DNA of 64,000 nt from Corynebacterium sp. (GTDB taxonomy: Bacteria; Actinomycetota; Actinomycetes; Mycobacteriales; Mycobacteriaceae), in NCBI GenBank assembly GCA_030531005.1, contig JAUMTW010000003.1, positions 62,001 to 126,000 on the forward strand. Reading direction: 5' to 3'. A program made the translations under genes and the position numbers. Of the stretch, positions 1-9,897 are shown piece after piece (within the stretch, counting starts at the first letter, position 1; each line of letters starts with the position of its first letter). The notes below the pieces were generated by a model, which was not told where the DNA came from, ran no database searches, and was given only the letters and a program-made list of their open reading frames with translations.

Positions 1-1138
1 TATGCAAGAGTTGGCGGCAGAATGCAACAAACTCTTGGAAAATTTTGCGGAATATAGCTTCACTTGGATTCCGCGTGCCAAGAATAAAGTAGCGGATGCT
101 TTATCCAACGTCGCAATGAATGATTGGAAAGTTCATCCCAAACCTGGTTTTGTAGAAGGCTATGCTCCGCTAGCAAGCATGCCAGTTCATGATGCCGCGC
201 CTGACACGGTCAGTCACAAGCGGCACGAACAAAAAAATGGTTCCAGCCGCATTGCAACTAGTAGTGCGGACGCGGGGAAGCAGAAAAGGCGCAAACCAAC
301 CCCGGATCAGCAGCCTGATTCTGAAGGCTTAACGCAGCTTTCTTTACTTGATGCGGTGCAGGCTACCGAGGCAGGAAGCGAATCTGCACGTGCCAACGAC
401 GGTAAAATTCTTGCTGCACAGACAGCCATAAATGAGGCGCCCCGTAAATCTATGGTAGTTTCTCAAGACACCTCACCGCAGCCAGCAGACTGGAAGGGGG
501 CCACCACGCAGGCGACCCGGCTAGTATTACTGCGGCACGGGCAAACGGAGATGTCTGCTCAGAAGCGCTATAGCGGGCGGGGCAATCCCGGGCTAACGCA
601 ACTAGGGCGCCAGCAAGCACAGGCAGCCGCTGAATTTTTAGCACAAGCAGCGCCTTTTGCTGCAATTATTAGCTCACCATTGCAGCGCTGCCAAGAAACT
701 GCTTCCGCAGTGGCGCAACTTATTGGCATGGAAGTGATGCCTCATGAAAGCCTTATTGAGCTGGACTTTGGGCAATGGGAAGCCAAGAGTTTTCAAGCGG
801 CCCACGCTAGCGATCCGGAGTTTCATAGCCGATGGTTGCATGATCCAGCACTTTCAACCCCTGATGGAGAATCAGTAGTGCAAGTGCACCAGCGCGTCAT
901 AGCATTCCGCGAGTGGGTTATGGACACCTATCCGGGGAAAAAAGTCCTGGTCGTAAGTCATGTTACCCCAATTAAATCCTTGGTAGCTCAAGCAATGCAG
1001 ATGCCGATTGATGTAAGCCTGCAATTGCATTTGGACCTAGCAAGTACTTCTGTTGTGGACTTCTTTGAAGATGGCCCGAGTTGTGTATCACTGTTTAATG
1101 AGCGCAGCTACTACGCGCAACCCAGCCAAATAGTGTAG
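1..1138 (+). CDS. bifunctional RNase H / alpha-ribazole phosphatase, 5'-truncated by window edge
   Basis: Only the 3' part (about 378 codons) is present; the frame is open at the left edge, so the ATG at base 2 is internal. Visible residues 1-40 are the end of an RNase HI domain with the typical RAKNKVADALSN tail. Then comes a 130-residue hydrophilic, Q/A/S-rich linker. From residue ~172 a histidine phosphatase (phosphoglycerate mutase/CobC) domain follows, with the RHGQTE catalytic motif (His ~179) and the second His in VVSHVTPIKSL (~320). Family knowledge: M. tuberculosis Rv2228c is the same fusion, processing RNA-DNA hybrids and dephosphorylating alpha-ribazole phosphate in B12 synthesis. 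cobU, cobT and cobS lie at the other end of the window. Which activities this protein keeps is inferred. Confidence 0.9.
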   Translation, partial: MQELAAECNKLLENFAEYSFTWIPRAKNKVADALSNVAMNDWKVHPKPGFVEGYAPLASMPVHDAAPDTVSHKRHEQKNGSSRIATSSADAGKQKRRKPTPDQQPDSEGLTQLSLLDAVQATEAGSESARANDGKILAAQTAINEAPRKSMVVSQDTSPQPADWKGATTQATRLVLLRHGQTEMSAQKRYSGRGNPGLTQLGRQQAQAAAEFLAQAAPFAAIISSPLQRCQETASAVAQLIGMEVMPHESLIELDFGQWEAKSFQAAHASDPEFHSRWLHDPALSTPDGESVVQVHQRVIAFREWVMDTYPGKKVLVVSHVTPIKSLVAQAMQMPIDVSLQLHLDLASTSVVDFFEDGPSCVSLFNERSYYAQPSQIV

Positions 1139-1149
1139 ATTTAACAAGC

Positions 1150-1587
<438 letters not shown>

Positions 1588-1849
1588 TTTTCCCTGTCCG
1601 AGGCTATTTCTCCGCAGCTGTAAGTTACAGCAGCGAAAGTAGCTCGCTGTACAAAACCTGAACGAAAAATGTGACAGTCCACCTGGGATGACTTTGCGTG
1701 GTGCAGCATCTGGCAACGTGGCCGGTTGTAATTTGGCCGGTTGTAATTTGGCCCCTCGCGACTTGGCCACTGGATGCAGACTTGCAGTAGTTCCTAGTGC
1801 CTGCATGGTTAAAACGCTGGTAGCTGGCTTGCTCGTTGCAAGCCGGAAC
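1588..1849. other. short intergenic region with a 15-bp tandem duplication
   Basis: No gene is supported. Positions 1719-1753 hold two exact copies of a 15-mer (TGGCCGGTTGTAATT) plus five bases of a third. Open frames here on both strands lack ribosome binding sites and look like chance. Confidence 0.5.
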
Positions 1850-3073
1850 CTACTTTGCGGCTACGTTATATGAGCGTGCAGTACCACCGAGTTCTACCGG
1901 AAGGACGGCTATCTTTGCAGCTCGTGCTTGTTGGAGGAACTCCGGAACAGAGTCATGGTCAACTAAGGCAAGTACGGTATCGCCAACTCCGGCATAATTC
2001 GCACGTGCGGCAAGCGCCTGCCAAGTGCAGGCCAATTCTGCCAATGCGGCTTGCCGGGCACCAATACCAAAATATTGTCCTAAATCTCGTTGGGATTCGT
2101 TGAGAATCTGGAACATACTGCGGTTGCCGCGGGAGTTTAGTGCGCGTTCTGCTTCAAAAACCCGGGAAATTTCTTGCTGGGCAAAGCCTAGCCAGTTTTC
2201 AGCATCCTGGAGTGCAACAAAACCTTTTGGTCCCCGAACTTCGTGGTTGGCTTGTAACCAGGCCATCACCCGGGTAGTTGCATCGGGTAGTTGGCGCAAA
2301 GAGTCAGCCGCAAACGCGGTTGCTGCTTGCTGGAAGAACGTCGCGCGCGGTTCGAGATCATCCGCCTGGGCCGTATCTGGCAAAGACATCAGATATAAGG
2401 TGGGAGCAGTTGATCCGCGGGTTAGGCGATTCGGAACGTATTTCACGGAATCGTCAATGTCATCAATGAGCATGAGATGTTCGGCGCGGCCACGCAGGGT
2501 AGCAGTAAATCGGCAGCGAGGCTGCATTGGGGTATCCACGATTTTTGAGACTTGATAACAAGCATCCGCAATCTTGGCGCGCAAGGGTGCATCTTCGCTA
2601 TGGTCCAACCCACTGACTAGAGCTAAGGCGAGTGCTACGTCTGCTGCAGCTTGGGTGCCTATGCCAGCATCTGGGCGCACGTCCGAAAGGATAGTGATAT
2701 TCAACCCATGCTTTAAGTGGTGCAGAATTTGACGGAAGTTCAGTGCGTACACGATCATCGCGGCCCGCAGAGCTGTTGATACCGGTGTGGTGAGGGAACC
2801 AGGACTGCTATAGACCTGGTCGGCATCATTATAGGAACATTGGGATGTGGTGCTCGAGCCCGCCCAGGTTTCTTGGACAAGCAGTTGGTGATCACTGCGA
2901 GGACTAATGGCCACGGCAACCTCATAATCAAGCCCACTGGCTAGGGTGATTCCGCCGTATGCTTCGGTATGCTCTCCCAAGAGCAGCCAGGTTGTGGGGG
3001 CTACAGCTAGGGCATCGGGGTTTTCGAATGCGGTGGCGTGGGCTGCTTGGCACTGGGCGCTGAGGTTGTCCAT
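1850..3073 (-). CDS. galactokinase-like GHMP family protein with degenerate motifs
   Basis: A 407-residue cytoplasmic protein with the overall plan of galactokinase. Motif 1 is present but altered (GEHTEAYGG at ~33-41, where GalK has GEHTDYNGG). The ATP-binding loop is degenerate: around residue 135 it reads DAGIGTQAAADVALA instead of a GLSSSAA-type motif. A glycine-rich third motif (GVGDTVLALVD) is near the C-terminus. Start choice: AAGG directly abuts the upstream ATG at 3079 but lies 6 nt before the ATG at 3073, so 3073 is preferred. No other galactose genes are nearby. It may bind another sugar or be catalytically weak; kinase activity is not shown by the sequence. Confidence 0.75.
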   Translation of the reverse strand: MDNLSAQCQAAHATAFENPDALAVAPTTWLLLGEHTEAYGGITLASGLDYEVAVAISPRSDHQLLVQETWAGSSTTSQCSYNDADQVYSSPGSLTTPVSTALRAAMIVYALNFRQILHHLKHGLNITILSDVRPDAGIGTQAAADVALALALVSGLDHSEDAPLRAKIADACYQVSKIVDTPMQPRCRFTATLRGRAEHLMLIDDIDDSVKYVPNRLTRGSTAPTLYLMSLPDTAQADDLEPRATFFQQAATAFAADSLRQLPDATTRVMAWLQANHEVRGPKGFVALQDAENWLGFAQQEISRVFEAERALNSRGNRSMFQILNESQRDLGQYFGIGARQAALAELACTWQALAARANYAGVGDTVLALVDHDSVPEFLQQARAAKIAVLPVELGGTARSYNVAAK

Positions 3074-3361
3074 GAACATCCTTGTCGTATCAGGTTTTGC
3101 AGTATTGGTGCATATGGTGCATTAAGTTTGAGCCGCTCTTAATGGCGGCAGCGGCTGGCTTATAGGGTTTGCCCGGTTTTGGGATATGGCCTTGCGGCAT
3201 GCACTGGCAAGCAAGCTACCTGAGAGCTTGAAAACCAAAACGGTTGTAGCCTGGTAAGCAACTGTCTTATTGTAGCGCATCTGTGCTACTCGTTTTGCTG
3301 GCACGGGTGGTTTGAATCAGCGTACAGCGAAGCTGCCAAGAACACGTTAGGATTTCGAAGT

Positions 3362-3553
3362 ATGAGTTCACAAACGCAGTGGTACTACAACATCAGCACC
3401 AAGCAAGCTGAACAGGGCAAGAAAAGCGATAGTTTGCAGCGTCTTGGGCCTTATGCCTCCAAAGAAGAGGCTGAAGCAGCGCTCGAGCGAATAGCGCAGC
3501 GCAATGAAGCAGCTGACGCTTATGATAAGCAATATGATGATATAGAGGACTAA
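3362..3553 (+). CDS. small conserved SPOR-like protein
   Basis: A 63-residue hydrophilic protein with WYYNISTKQAEQGKKSDS, then RLGPYASKEEAEAALERIAQRNE and an acidic tail. The LGPYASKEEAEAAL stretch resembles the alpha/beta segment of SPOR-type (peptidoglycan-binding) repeats. Short proteins of this kind are common in actinobacteria near the RNase H/CobC gene. There is no signal peptide or membrane segment. Start is ATG at 3362, preceded only by weak purine-rich sequence. Function unknown. Confidence 0.75.
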   Translation: MSSQTQWYYNISTKQAEQGKKSDSLQRLGPYASKEEAEAALERIAQRNEAADAYDKQYDDIED

Positions 3554-3797
3554 AATTACAAGGCCGTTCAGAGCATTGCCCTAAGAAAACCGAAGGAGAT
3601 ACGCTGAGATACCCTACGTGAGCATCTCGTGGCCCTTTTAGGACCTTGATAATGCCGGCTCCATTTTTTGAAGCTCGTAACTGGAGTTTTTGTAGGTAGG
3701 GCACAACGGATGATCCTTGTGGCATAGAATTTCGGCGCTAGCGACTTTCCATACAGTATGCACGAGCCTTTCGTAGCGTATTTGTGTTGCTGCGGAG

Positions 3798-4454
3798 TTA
3801 GTCGGTGGTCGTTCCATACAATGTGCGCTGCAATTTGGAGGCATCGGGGCGGTGCTGCGCTCCCTTGTGTTGGCACAGGTCAGCCACTGCAGTAAGGAAC
3901 GCTTCCCCCAAGCCAGCCGCTTGACCGGCAACGGTAATTTCGACTTCCCATTCCCGCCATTGTTGCTCGTGTGGCGGCTCAGCAACGTAGGAAACCGTGC
4001 GAACTTGGTCATCGCAAAATTCGGCAATTGCCTGGCCGGCAGCATCATAGAGCAGATATTCGGTGCGGTGGTTATCAATTTGGGCAATTTTTGCCAAAGC
4101 TTGGCGGTCTTGAAACTGGGCGGGTAGCTTGTGCAAAATACAATCTGGAATGGCATCGCTTAGCGGAGCGTGAATTTCTTCGCGCCCGCCTTGTGCTTGG
4201 CGTTTAATATGCCAGCCAGCATCTTTTCCGCCAACACGGCGTCGCAGTGCGGTGTGTGCCCGCGATAAATCTAGTTCTGCTGTATCAAAGTATTCAGCTC
4301 GTAAGGTGTATTCCTGGGGTGTTCCCACCGCGTGTACTGCTGCCAATTTGAGCCAATCAGGCAGTTCTGTTTCCGGGCTTACTGCAAAGGTGGTTTCTAC
4401 TTCCCATGACGTTTGTGGCTGTGATGTAGGTTGCGATGTATTTTGCTTGCTCAT
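3798..4454 (-). CDS. CYTH domain protein (triphosphate tunnel family)
   Basis: A 218-residue protein with one CYTH domain and no CHAD domain. Near the N-terminus it reads WEVETTF, matching the EXEXK signature except that the lysine is Thr. Further features are AEYFDTAELDLSRAHTALRRR and GWHIKRQ, typical tunnel strands with basic residues, and RTEYLLYD. CYTH proteins bind triphosphorylated substrates (inorganic triphosphate, thiamine triphosphate or cAMP-type nucleotides) with divalent metal. Synteny agrees with mycobacteria, where a CYTH gene lies between the glnE/glnA2 and RNase H genes. The lost lysine may change activity. A perfect 11-bp inverted repeat lies just upstream of the start. Confidence 0.8.
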   Translation of the reverse strand: MSKQNTSQPTSQPQTSWEVETTFAVSPETELPDWLKLAAVHAVGTPQEYTLRAEYFDTAELDLSRAHTALRRRVGGKDAGWHIKRQAQGGREEIHAPLSDAIPDCILHKLPAQFQDRQALAKIAQIDNHRTEYLLYDAAGQAIAEFCDDQVRTVSYVAEPPHEQQWREWEVEITVAGQAAGLGEAFLTAVADLCQHKGAQHRPDASKLQRTLYGTTTD

Positions 4455-4490
4455 AAGATTTTTGCTCGGTCTCTTGATCTCTTTGTCTAG

Positions 4491-4519
4491 TGTGATATTT
4501 CGTATGCAGAAATATCACA
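4491..4519. promoter_or_regulatory. perfect 11-bp inverted repeat upstream of CYTH gene
   Basis: TGTGATATTTC at 4491-4501 and its exact reverse complement at 4509-4519 are separated by 7 nt (GTATGCA). It lies 36-65 nt upstream of the CYTH start codon on the minus strand, where a promoter is expected. The outer TGTGA/TCACA bases resemble CRP/GlxR half-sites, but the spacing is far too wide for that site. Read as an operator or strong hairpin; no T-run follows in either direction, so it is a poor terminator. Confidence 0.5.
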
Positions 4520-5282
4520 TTATTGGAGTAGCACCTCATAGTGGTCGTGAGGTACAGGTGCTAGTTGTAGCTTAACTACTGCGCGAACCTCAGGCGAATA
4601 ATTTTTCGAGAGCGATGGGGAAGTAGGGGGGAAGTAAGCGACAAATCTATGGGAGGCGAATTGGCGTATCCCGTGCGAGTTGCTGTTTGCGGCGTAACGT
4701 ATTTTTCGAGTGCTTGCGAAACACCGTATCGGTGGGGATGCCAACCCGCTTGAGGGGGGCGCGGGACTGAGCCACGGCTCGCCTCGAAGTTTCGAGGTCC
4801 TTCGCGGCGGACTATGTGGTTGGGCAATGGCGTCCACGCCCTGTCGGGGAACCACATTATTGCTTCCGATACCAGTAGGAGCCCACAGCGAATTTGTCTG
4901 CCGTCGAATTGATTTTGCACTGATCTCGTTCCGATATTTGCTGCGGTTCTTGTTTGTGGAAGTTGCGCCTAGACGGTCCACGATAGTGAGTTCAGTAAGC
5001 GGCCGTGCCTTAGGTGCTCCTCTCGATGCCTTTGCTAGAAAGAGCAAGAGCACTTAAGCAATGGCGCTATAACAAGGGAGCTGCAAGGAAAAGGCGCTGC
5101 TGTAGGAAGGGGAGTAACCTTGGTAGCACAGTAGCACTATGCTGAGGGGCAGAATTTTTGTCCCTGGAAGATTTCCGACCACCGGAGGGTTTTTGATTCA
5201 GAAATGTTCTCCGGCAACGAAGGTTTTCCAGGCGATAAAAGCCACAGTGGGCACCGAGTGAGAAAAGGAATATTGGCAAACT
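4520..5282. other. long intergenic region before glnA2
   Basis: About 760 nt with no gene I can support. The longest open frame (minus strand, ~4520-5053) starts at GTG without a ribosome binding site and matches nothing I recognise. A small perfect hairpin, CCTCGAA / TTCGAGG, lies at about 4783-4798. The last ~200 nt are expected to carry the glnA2 promoter, but I cannot place it with confidence. Confidence 0.5.
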
Positions 5283-6629
5283 ATGACTATGAATTCGCAA
5301 CAAGAATACGTATTAGGGGCCATTGAAGAACGCGATATTCGCTTTGTCCGCCTCTGGTTTAGCGACATTTTGGGATCGCTAAAATCCGTGGCGGTAGCCC
5401 CAGCGGAGTTGGAGTCTGCGTTTGAAGAAGGTATTGGGTTTGACGGATCTGCCATTGAAGGCTTATCCCGTATTTCTGAATCAGATACTATTGCCAAACC
5501 AGATCCTTCTACTTTCCAGTTGTTGCCATTTCATACCGGTGATGATTCGTTCCGCACCGCCCGGATGTTCTGTGACATCATGAACCCAGACGGGCAGCCC
5601 AGCTTTTCTGATCCCCGCCAAGTCTTGCGCAAGCAAGTGCAACTAGCAGCTAATGAGGGCTTCCAATGTATCGTCTCCCCGGAAATCGAGTTCTATTTGC
5701 TGCGCAGCGTGGATACGAATGGGTTGCGTCCGGAGCCTACCGATAATGGGGGATATTTTGACCAAGCCAGTCGCAACTTAGCTCCGCGCTTTCGCCGCGA
5801 GGCAATGGCAGCCCTAGAAGACATGGGAATTCCGGTGGAGTTCTCTCACCATGAGACCTCGCCTGGACAACAAGAAATTGATTTACGCCACGCGGATGCG
5901 CTCACCATGGCAGATTCGGTACTCACCTTCCGCTATCTTATGAAAGAGGTGGCCCTAAATAATGGGGTAGCAGCGACGTTTATGCCAAAGCCATTCGAAG
6001 ATTATGCCGGCTCTGCCATGCACACCCATATCTCCTTATTTGAAGGTGATATGAATGCTTTCCATGATCCAGATGATGAATTCTCCTTGTCTAAGACTGC
6101 GAAGCAATTCATTGCCGGGATCTTAGTGCATGCCAATGAGATTTCTGCCATCACCAACCAGTGGACCAATTCCTATAAGCGAATTTTGTTTGGTAATGAG
6201 GCTCCAACTGCTGCTACCTGGGGCGTGTCTAATCGTTCCGCTTTAGTGCGGGTACCGACCTATCGGCTGAATAAGTCCGACTCACGTCGAGTAGAGGTGC
6301 GTACCCCAGACTCTGGTTGTAATCCGTATTTGGCCTTTGCAGTGTTACTTGGTGCTGGGTTAAAGGGGATTCGTGATGGTTATGAGCTTGATGAGCCTGC
6401 CCAAGACGATATAGCCAAGCTTACGCGCCGAGAGCGCCGTGCAATGGGGTATCGGGATTTGCCTACGAGCTTGGATCAAGCACTGCGGGAGATGGAGCAA
6501 TCCGAGCTCGTCGCCGATATTTTAGGTGAACACGTCTTTGAATATTTCTTACGTAACAAATGGCACGAGTGGCATGACTATCAGCAACAAATCACTCAGT
6601 GGGAGTTACGTACTAATTTGGATTACTAG
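5283..6629 (+). CDS. glnA2: glutamine synthetase type I, second paralogue
   Basis: A 448-residue glutamine synthetase homologue very similar throughout to M. tuberculosis GlnA2: ERDIRFVRLWFSDILGSLKSV near the N-terminus, GIGFDGSAIEGLSRISESD, the glutamate/ATP region with EIEFYLL and SHHETSPGQQEIDLR, GSAMHTHISLF, and NRSALVRVP. The C-terminal part lacks the [13 protein letters not shown] adenylylation site present in GlnA1 in this window, so control by GlnE is not expected for this paralogue. It may act on related amines or gamma-glutamyl substrates. The ATG at 5283 is followed by an in-frame ATG at 5289; AAAAGGA lies 13 nt before the first, so the start is uncertain by two residues. It is followed by glnE on the same strand 133 nt later. 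Confidence 0.93.
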   Translation: MTMNSQQEYVLGAIEERDIRFVRLWFSDILGSLKSVAVAPAELESAFEEGIGFDGSAIEGLSRISESDTIAKPDPSTFQLLPFHTGDDSFRTARMFCDIMNPDGQPSFSDPRQVLRKQVQLAANEGFQCIVSPEIEFYLLRSVDTNGLRPEPTDNGGYFDQASRNLAPRFRREAMAALEDMGIPVEFSHHETSPGQQEIDLRHADALTMADSVLTFRYLMKEVALNNGVAATFMPKPFEDYAGSAMHTHISLFEGDMNAFHDPDDEFSLSKTAKQFIAGILVHANEISAITNQWTNSYKRILFGNEAPTAATWGVSNRSALVRVPTYRLNKSDSRRVEVRTPDSGCNPYLAFAVLLGAGLKGIRDGYELDEPAQDDIAKLTRRERRAMGYRDLPTSLDQALREMEQSELVADILGEHVFEYFLRNKWHEWHDYQQQITQWELRTNLDY

Positions 6630-6762
6630 ACCAAATCCAGTACCCCGCTTTCCTCGCATTGTCGGGTATTCACTTAAAGGAACACGCAGCTCACACCCCG
6701 TATAAGTTGACAAACATCGGTGCCGGGAAAACCACCGGTGACGCAAAGATTGGTTTGACCTC

Positions 6763-9700
6763 ATGAACGCCTCCAACTCCTCAACCGGCCCGAAGCAACC
6801 AGTACGCTCTGCACTGCCCACGCTATCCGCGCTGGGATTGCATAACACTCGTGCCACAGATGATCTTCAAGAACTCGGCTGGTATAACACCAAAGATGCC
6901 GACTTGCTCTGGAGCCTATCGGGTGTAGCCAATCCCGATATGGCGCTCAATACCCTTATGCGCCTCATGCAAAGCGTCGATAAGCAGACGCGGGAAGCAA
7001 TCGATGCCAAAATCCGTGCAGACCTAGCATTCCGAGTACGCCTTTTTAGCTTGCTCGGAGCTTCGGCAACACTCGGTGATTATCTGGTTGCTAATCCTGA
7101 GACATGGGAGTCCTTAGCAAAGAACCTACCCACCCGAGCTGAGATGATGCGGGAGCTGCTTCAAGCAGTCGATGCCACTCCAGCAACTTTTGCTTTCAGC
7201 GCTGATGATAATGGCACCAGTGAAATCTGTAGTGGCCAAGACCCAGCCAACCCAGAACTATCTGCAGCCGGCACATATAAAGCGGGCATTGCAGGTGCTG
7301 ATGCCGAACGAGTACTCAAGCGTGTCTATCGCGGTATCCTCATGCGCATTGCTGCCATTGACCTAGCCGGTACCTTTTTAGAAGATGTACGCCGCAAGGG
7401 ACAACCCGAGGTACCATTTCGCCTCATTACCGCAACGCTCAGCGATCTCGCCGATGCAGCCCTCACTGCAGCTTTGGCCGTAGCCGTACGTAATACCTAT
7501 GGGGATGATCCCGTTGATGCCCAACTCGCAGTCATTGCCATGGGTAAGTGCGGTGCACGGGAGTTAAATTACATCTCTGATGTAGATGTTATCTTTGTAG
7601 CAGAGCCTGCATCGAGTCTGGCCACCCGGTGTGCGGGTGAATTCATCCGCATTGGCTGTCGTGCCTTCTTTGAAGTCGATGCGGCATTGCGGCCTGAAGG
7701 CAAGCACGGCGCCTTGGTGCGCACTTTGGCATCACACAAGCAATACTATGAGCGCTGGGCAGATACTTGGGAATTCCAGGCTTTACTCAAACATCGCCCC
7801 ATGACAGGCTTTATTCCACTTGGCCAGGCCTATAGTGCCGCAATTTCGCCGATGGTTTGGCAAGCCAGTGAGCGCGAATCCTTTGTCGCTGATGTTCAAG
7901 CCATGCGCCGGCGCGTGCTCCAAAATGTACCTAAGCATTTACAATCTCGGGAGCTCAAGCTTGGTGAAGGCGGCTTACGCGATGTGGAATTCGCAGTGCA
8001 GCTGCTGCAGTTAGTACACGGGCGCACCGATGAATCCCTGCGTACTTTAGCCACCGTGGATGCCTTGGACGCCTTGATTGCCGGGGGATATGTTGGGCGT
8101 GAAGATGGCTACGAACTCATCCGTACCTATGAGTTTCTTCGGCTACTCGAGCACCGCCTGCAGCTATACAAGGTGAAGCGTACCCACACTCTGCCACCCG
8201 AAAACAATGAGAGCAATTTACGCCTGTTGGCGCGCTCTGCAGGTTTCCGCAGTTCTACCCAAGGCACCAGCATTGATGCCTTGAATGCTGAAATCCAACG
8301 AGTCCGGGTGCAGATTTCCACCTTGCACCGCAAGCTCTTCTACCGCCCACTGCTCTCTAGCGTGGCAGAGATGTCTGCTGGTGCAATCCAACTTTCCCCA
8401 GATGCCGCGCGCGCCCAGCTAGCAGCTCTTGGTTATAAGCATCCGGATCGTGCCTTCGAACACCTCCAAGCCCTGGCTGCAGGGGGCAGGCGTCGCCATA
8501 AGATCCAAGCGCTGCTGTTGCCGGCGCTTATGGAGTGGTTATCAAGGACAGCTGACCCAGATGCTGGACTGTTAAACTACCGCAAATTGTCTGAGACTTG
8601 TGAAGATAAGACCTGGTATTTGCGTGTCTTGCGCGATGAAGGCATCGTGGGACAGCGGCTGATGCATATTTTAGGCACCTCGGCATATGCCTCGGAGTTG
8701 ATTTTGGCTACCCCAGAAATCATTCGCCAATTTGGTGATGGCGCAACCGGGCCAAAACTGGTGGAATCCAATAGCTCGGCAGTTACGACAGCCCTGGTAG
8801 CCGCTGCCGGGCGCCATGATGACCCAGACAAGGCTATTGCCGTTGCCCGCTCTTTGCGACGCAAAGAACTCGCACGCATTGCTGCAGCAGATCTTCTCGG
8901 ATTTATGGACGTACCCGAGGTTTGCCAAGGGCTCTCTCAAGTCTGGGATTCAGTACTCGAAGCTGGCCTCAACGCAGAAATCCGGGCGATCACACACGAA
9001 CAAAATCATGAACCGCTGGCCGATATCGCAGTTATCGGCATGGGGCGTTTAGGTGGTGCGGAGTTAGGCTATGGTTCCGACGCCGATGTGATGTTTGTGT
9101 GTGAACCACGCGAGGGTGCCGATGAAAATGAGGCCGTGCGCTGGGCAATTACAGTGTGTGATCGGATGCGCACTCGGTTGAGTAAGCCTAGTGGAGATCC
9201 ACCGTTGGAAGTTGATCTTGGCCTGCGTCCCGAGGGGCGCTCTGGCGCGATTGTACGCACCATCGATTCCTACGAACAGTACTATCGTCGCTGGGGTGAG
9301 GTGTGGGAGATCCAAGCTTTGCTCCGTGCTGCTGTGATCGCCGGCAATGACGAAGTTGGGCAACGCTTCTTGACTATGATCGATGCCTTCCGCTATCCCG
9401 CTGATGGCGTGGGCGATAAGGCTGTGCGTGAAGTCCGACGCATGAAAGCACGGGTGGATAATGAGCGTTTACCACGTGGGGCGGATCCAAAAATGCACAC
9501 CAAGCTCGGCCGCGGTGCCCTGGCTGATATTGAATGGACGGTGCAGTTACTGACGTTTATGTATGAGCATGAGCATCATGAGCTGCGCAATACTTCAACT
9601 GTGGAGTGCTTGGATATCATAATGGAGCTCAATATCATTGATCCAAACCAAGCGAAAACCCTGCGGGATGCGTGGTTGCTGGCGACCAGAGCACGTAATG

Positions 9701-9897
9701 CGATTGTGTTGGTGCGTGGCAAGCGAGTCGATCAACTTCCGCCTCCAGGCCCGCAATTAGCAGCAGTTGCCGGTGCAGCAGGCTGGCCTGCAGAACATTA
9801 CCAAGAGTTCTTGGACCACTATTTAAAGCTCACGCGTAGAGCCCGCCGTGTGGTGGATGTGGTCTTCTGGGGTGAAGCCCTCGGCGATCACGACTAG
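6763..9897 (+). CDS. glnE: glutamine synthetase adenylyltransferase / adenylyl-removing enzyme
   Basis: A 1044-residue protein with two nucleotidyltransferase domains in tandem, as in all GlnE. The N-terminal (deadenylylating) domain has GKCGARELNYISDVDVIFV with SDVD metal ligands (~270). The C-terminal (adenylylating) domain has GMGRLGGAELGYGSDADVMF with SDAD (~770). Each is followed by a GLR-type sequence (GGLRDVEFAVQLLQL and RGALADIEWTVQLL). It modifies a tyrosine of GlnA1 in response to nitrogen status, in actinobacteria together with GlnK. The start at 6763 lacks a clear Shine-Dalgarno. It is probably cotranscribed with glnA2. No convincing terminator follows. Confidence 0.96.
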   Translation: MNASNSSTGPKQPVRSALPTLSALGLHNTRATDDLQELGWYNTKDADLLWSLSGVANPDMALNTLMRLMQSVDKQTREAIDAKIRADLAFRVRLFSLLGASATLGDYLVANPETWESLAKNLPTRAEMMRELLQAVDATPATFAFSADDNGTSEICSGQDPANPELSAAGTYKAGIAGADAERVLKRVYRGILMRIAAIDLAGTFLEDVRRKGQPEVPFRLITATLSDLADAALTAALAVAVRNTYGDDPVDAQLAVIAMGKCGARELNYISDVDVIFVAEPASSLATRCAGEFIRIGCRAFFEVDAALRPEGKHGALVRTLASHKQYYERWADTWEFQALLKHRPMTGFIPLGQAYSAAISPMVWQASERESFVADVQAMRRRVLQNVPKHLQSRELKLGEGGLRDVEFAVQLLQLVHGRTDESLRTLATVDALDALIAGGYVGREDGYELIRTYEFLRLLEHRLQLYKVKRTHTLPPENNESNLRLLARSAGFRSSTQGTSIDALNAEIQRVRVQISTLHRKLFYRPLLSSVAEMSAGAIQLSPDAARAQLAALGYKHPDRAFEHLQALAAGGRRRHKIQALLLPALMEWLSRTADPDAGLLNYRKLSETCEDKTWYLRVLRDEGIVGQRLMHILGTSAYASELILATPEIIRQFGDGATGPKLVESNSSAVTTALVAAAGRHDDPDKAIAVARSLRRKELARIAAADLLGFMDVPEVCQGLSQVWDSVLEAGLNAEIRAITHEQNHEPLADIAVIGMGRLGGAELGYGSDADVMFVCEPREGADENEAVRWAITVCDRMRTRLSKPSGDPPLEVDLGLRPEGRSGAIVRTIDSYEQYYRRWGEVWEIQALLRAAVIAGNDEVGQRFLTMIDAFRYPADGVGDKAVREVRRMKARVDNERLPRGADPKMHTKLGRGALADIEWTVQLLTFMYEHEHHELRNTSTVECLDIIMELNIIDPNQAKTLRDAWLLATRARNAIVLVRGKRVDQLPPPGPQLAAVAGAAGWPAEHYQEFLDHYLKLTRRARRVVDVVFWGEALGDHD

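Noticed and set aside
2025..2555. 176-codon plus-strand ORF
   Set aside because: Antisense shadow of the galactokinase-like gene.
4520..5053. 177-codon minus-strand ORF before glnA2
   Set aside because: GTG start without ribosome binding site, Ser/Pro/Arg-rich translation resembling no family, several overlapping open frames in the same stretch.
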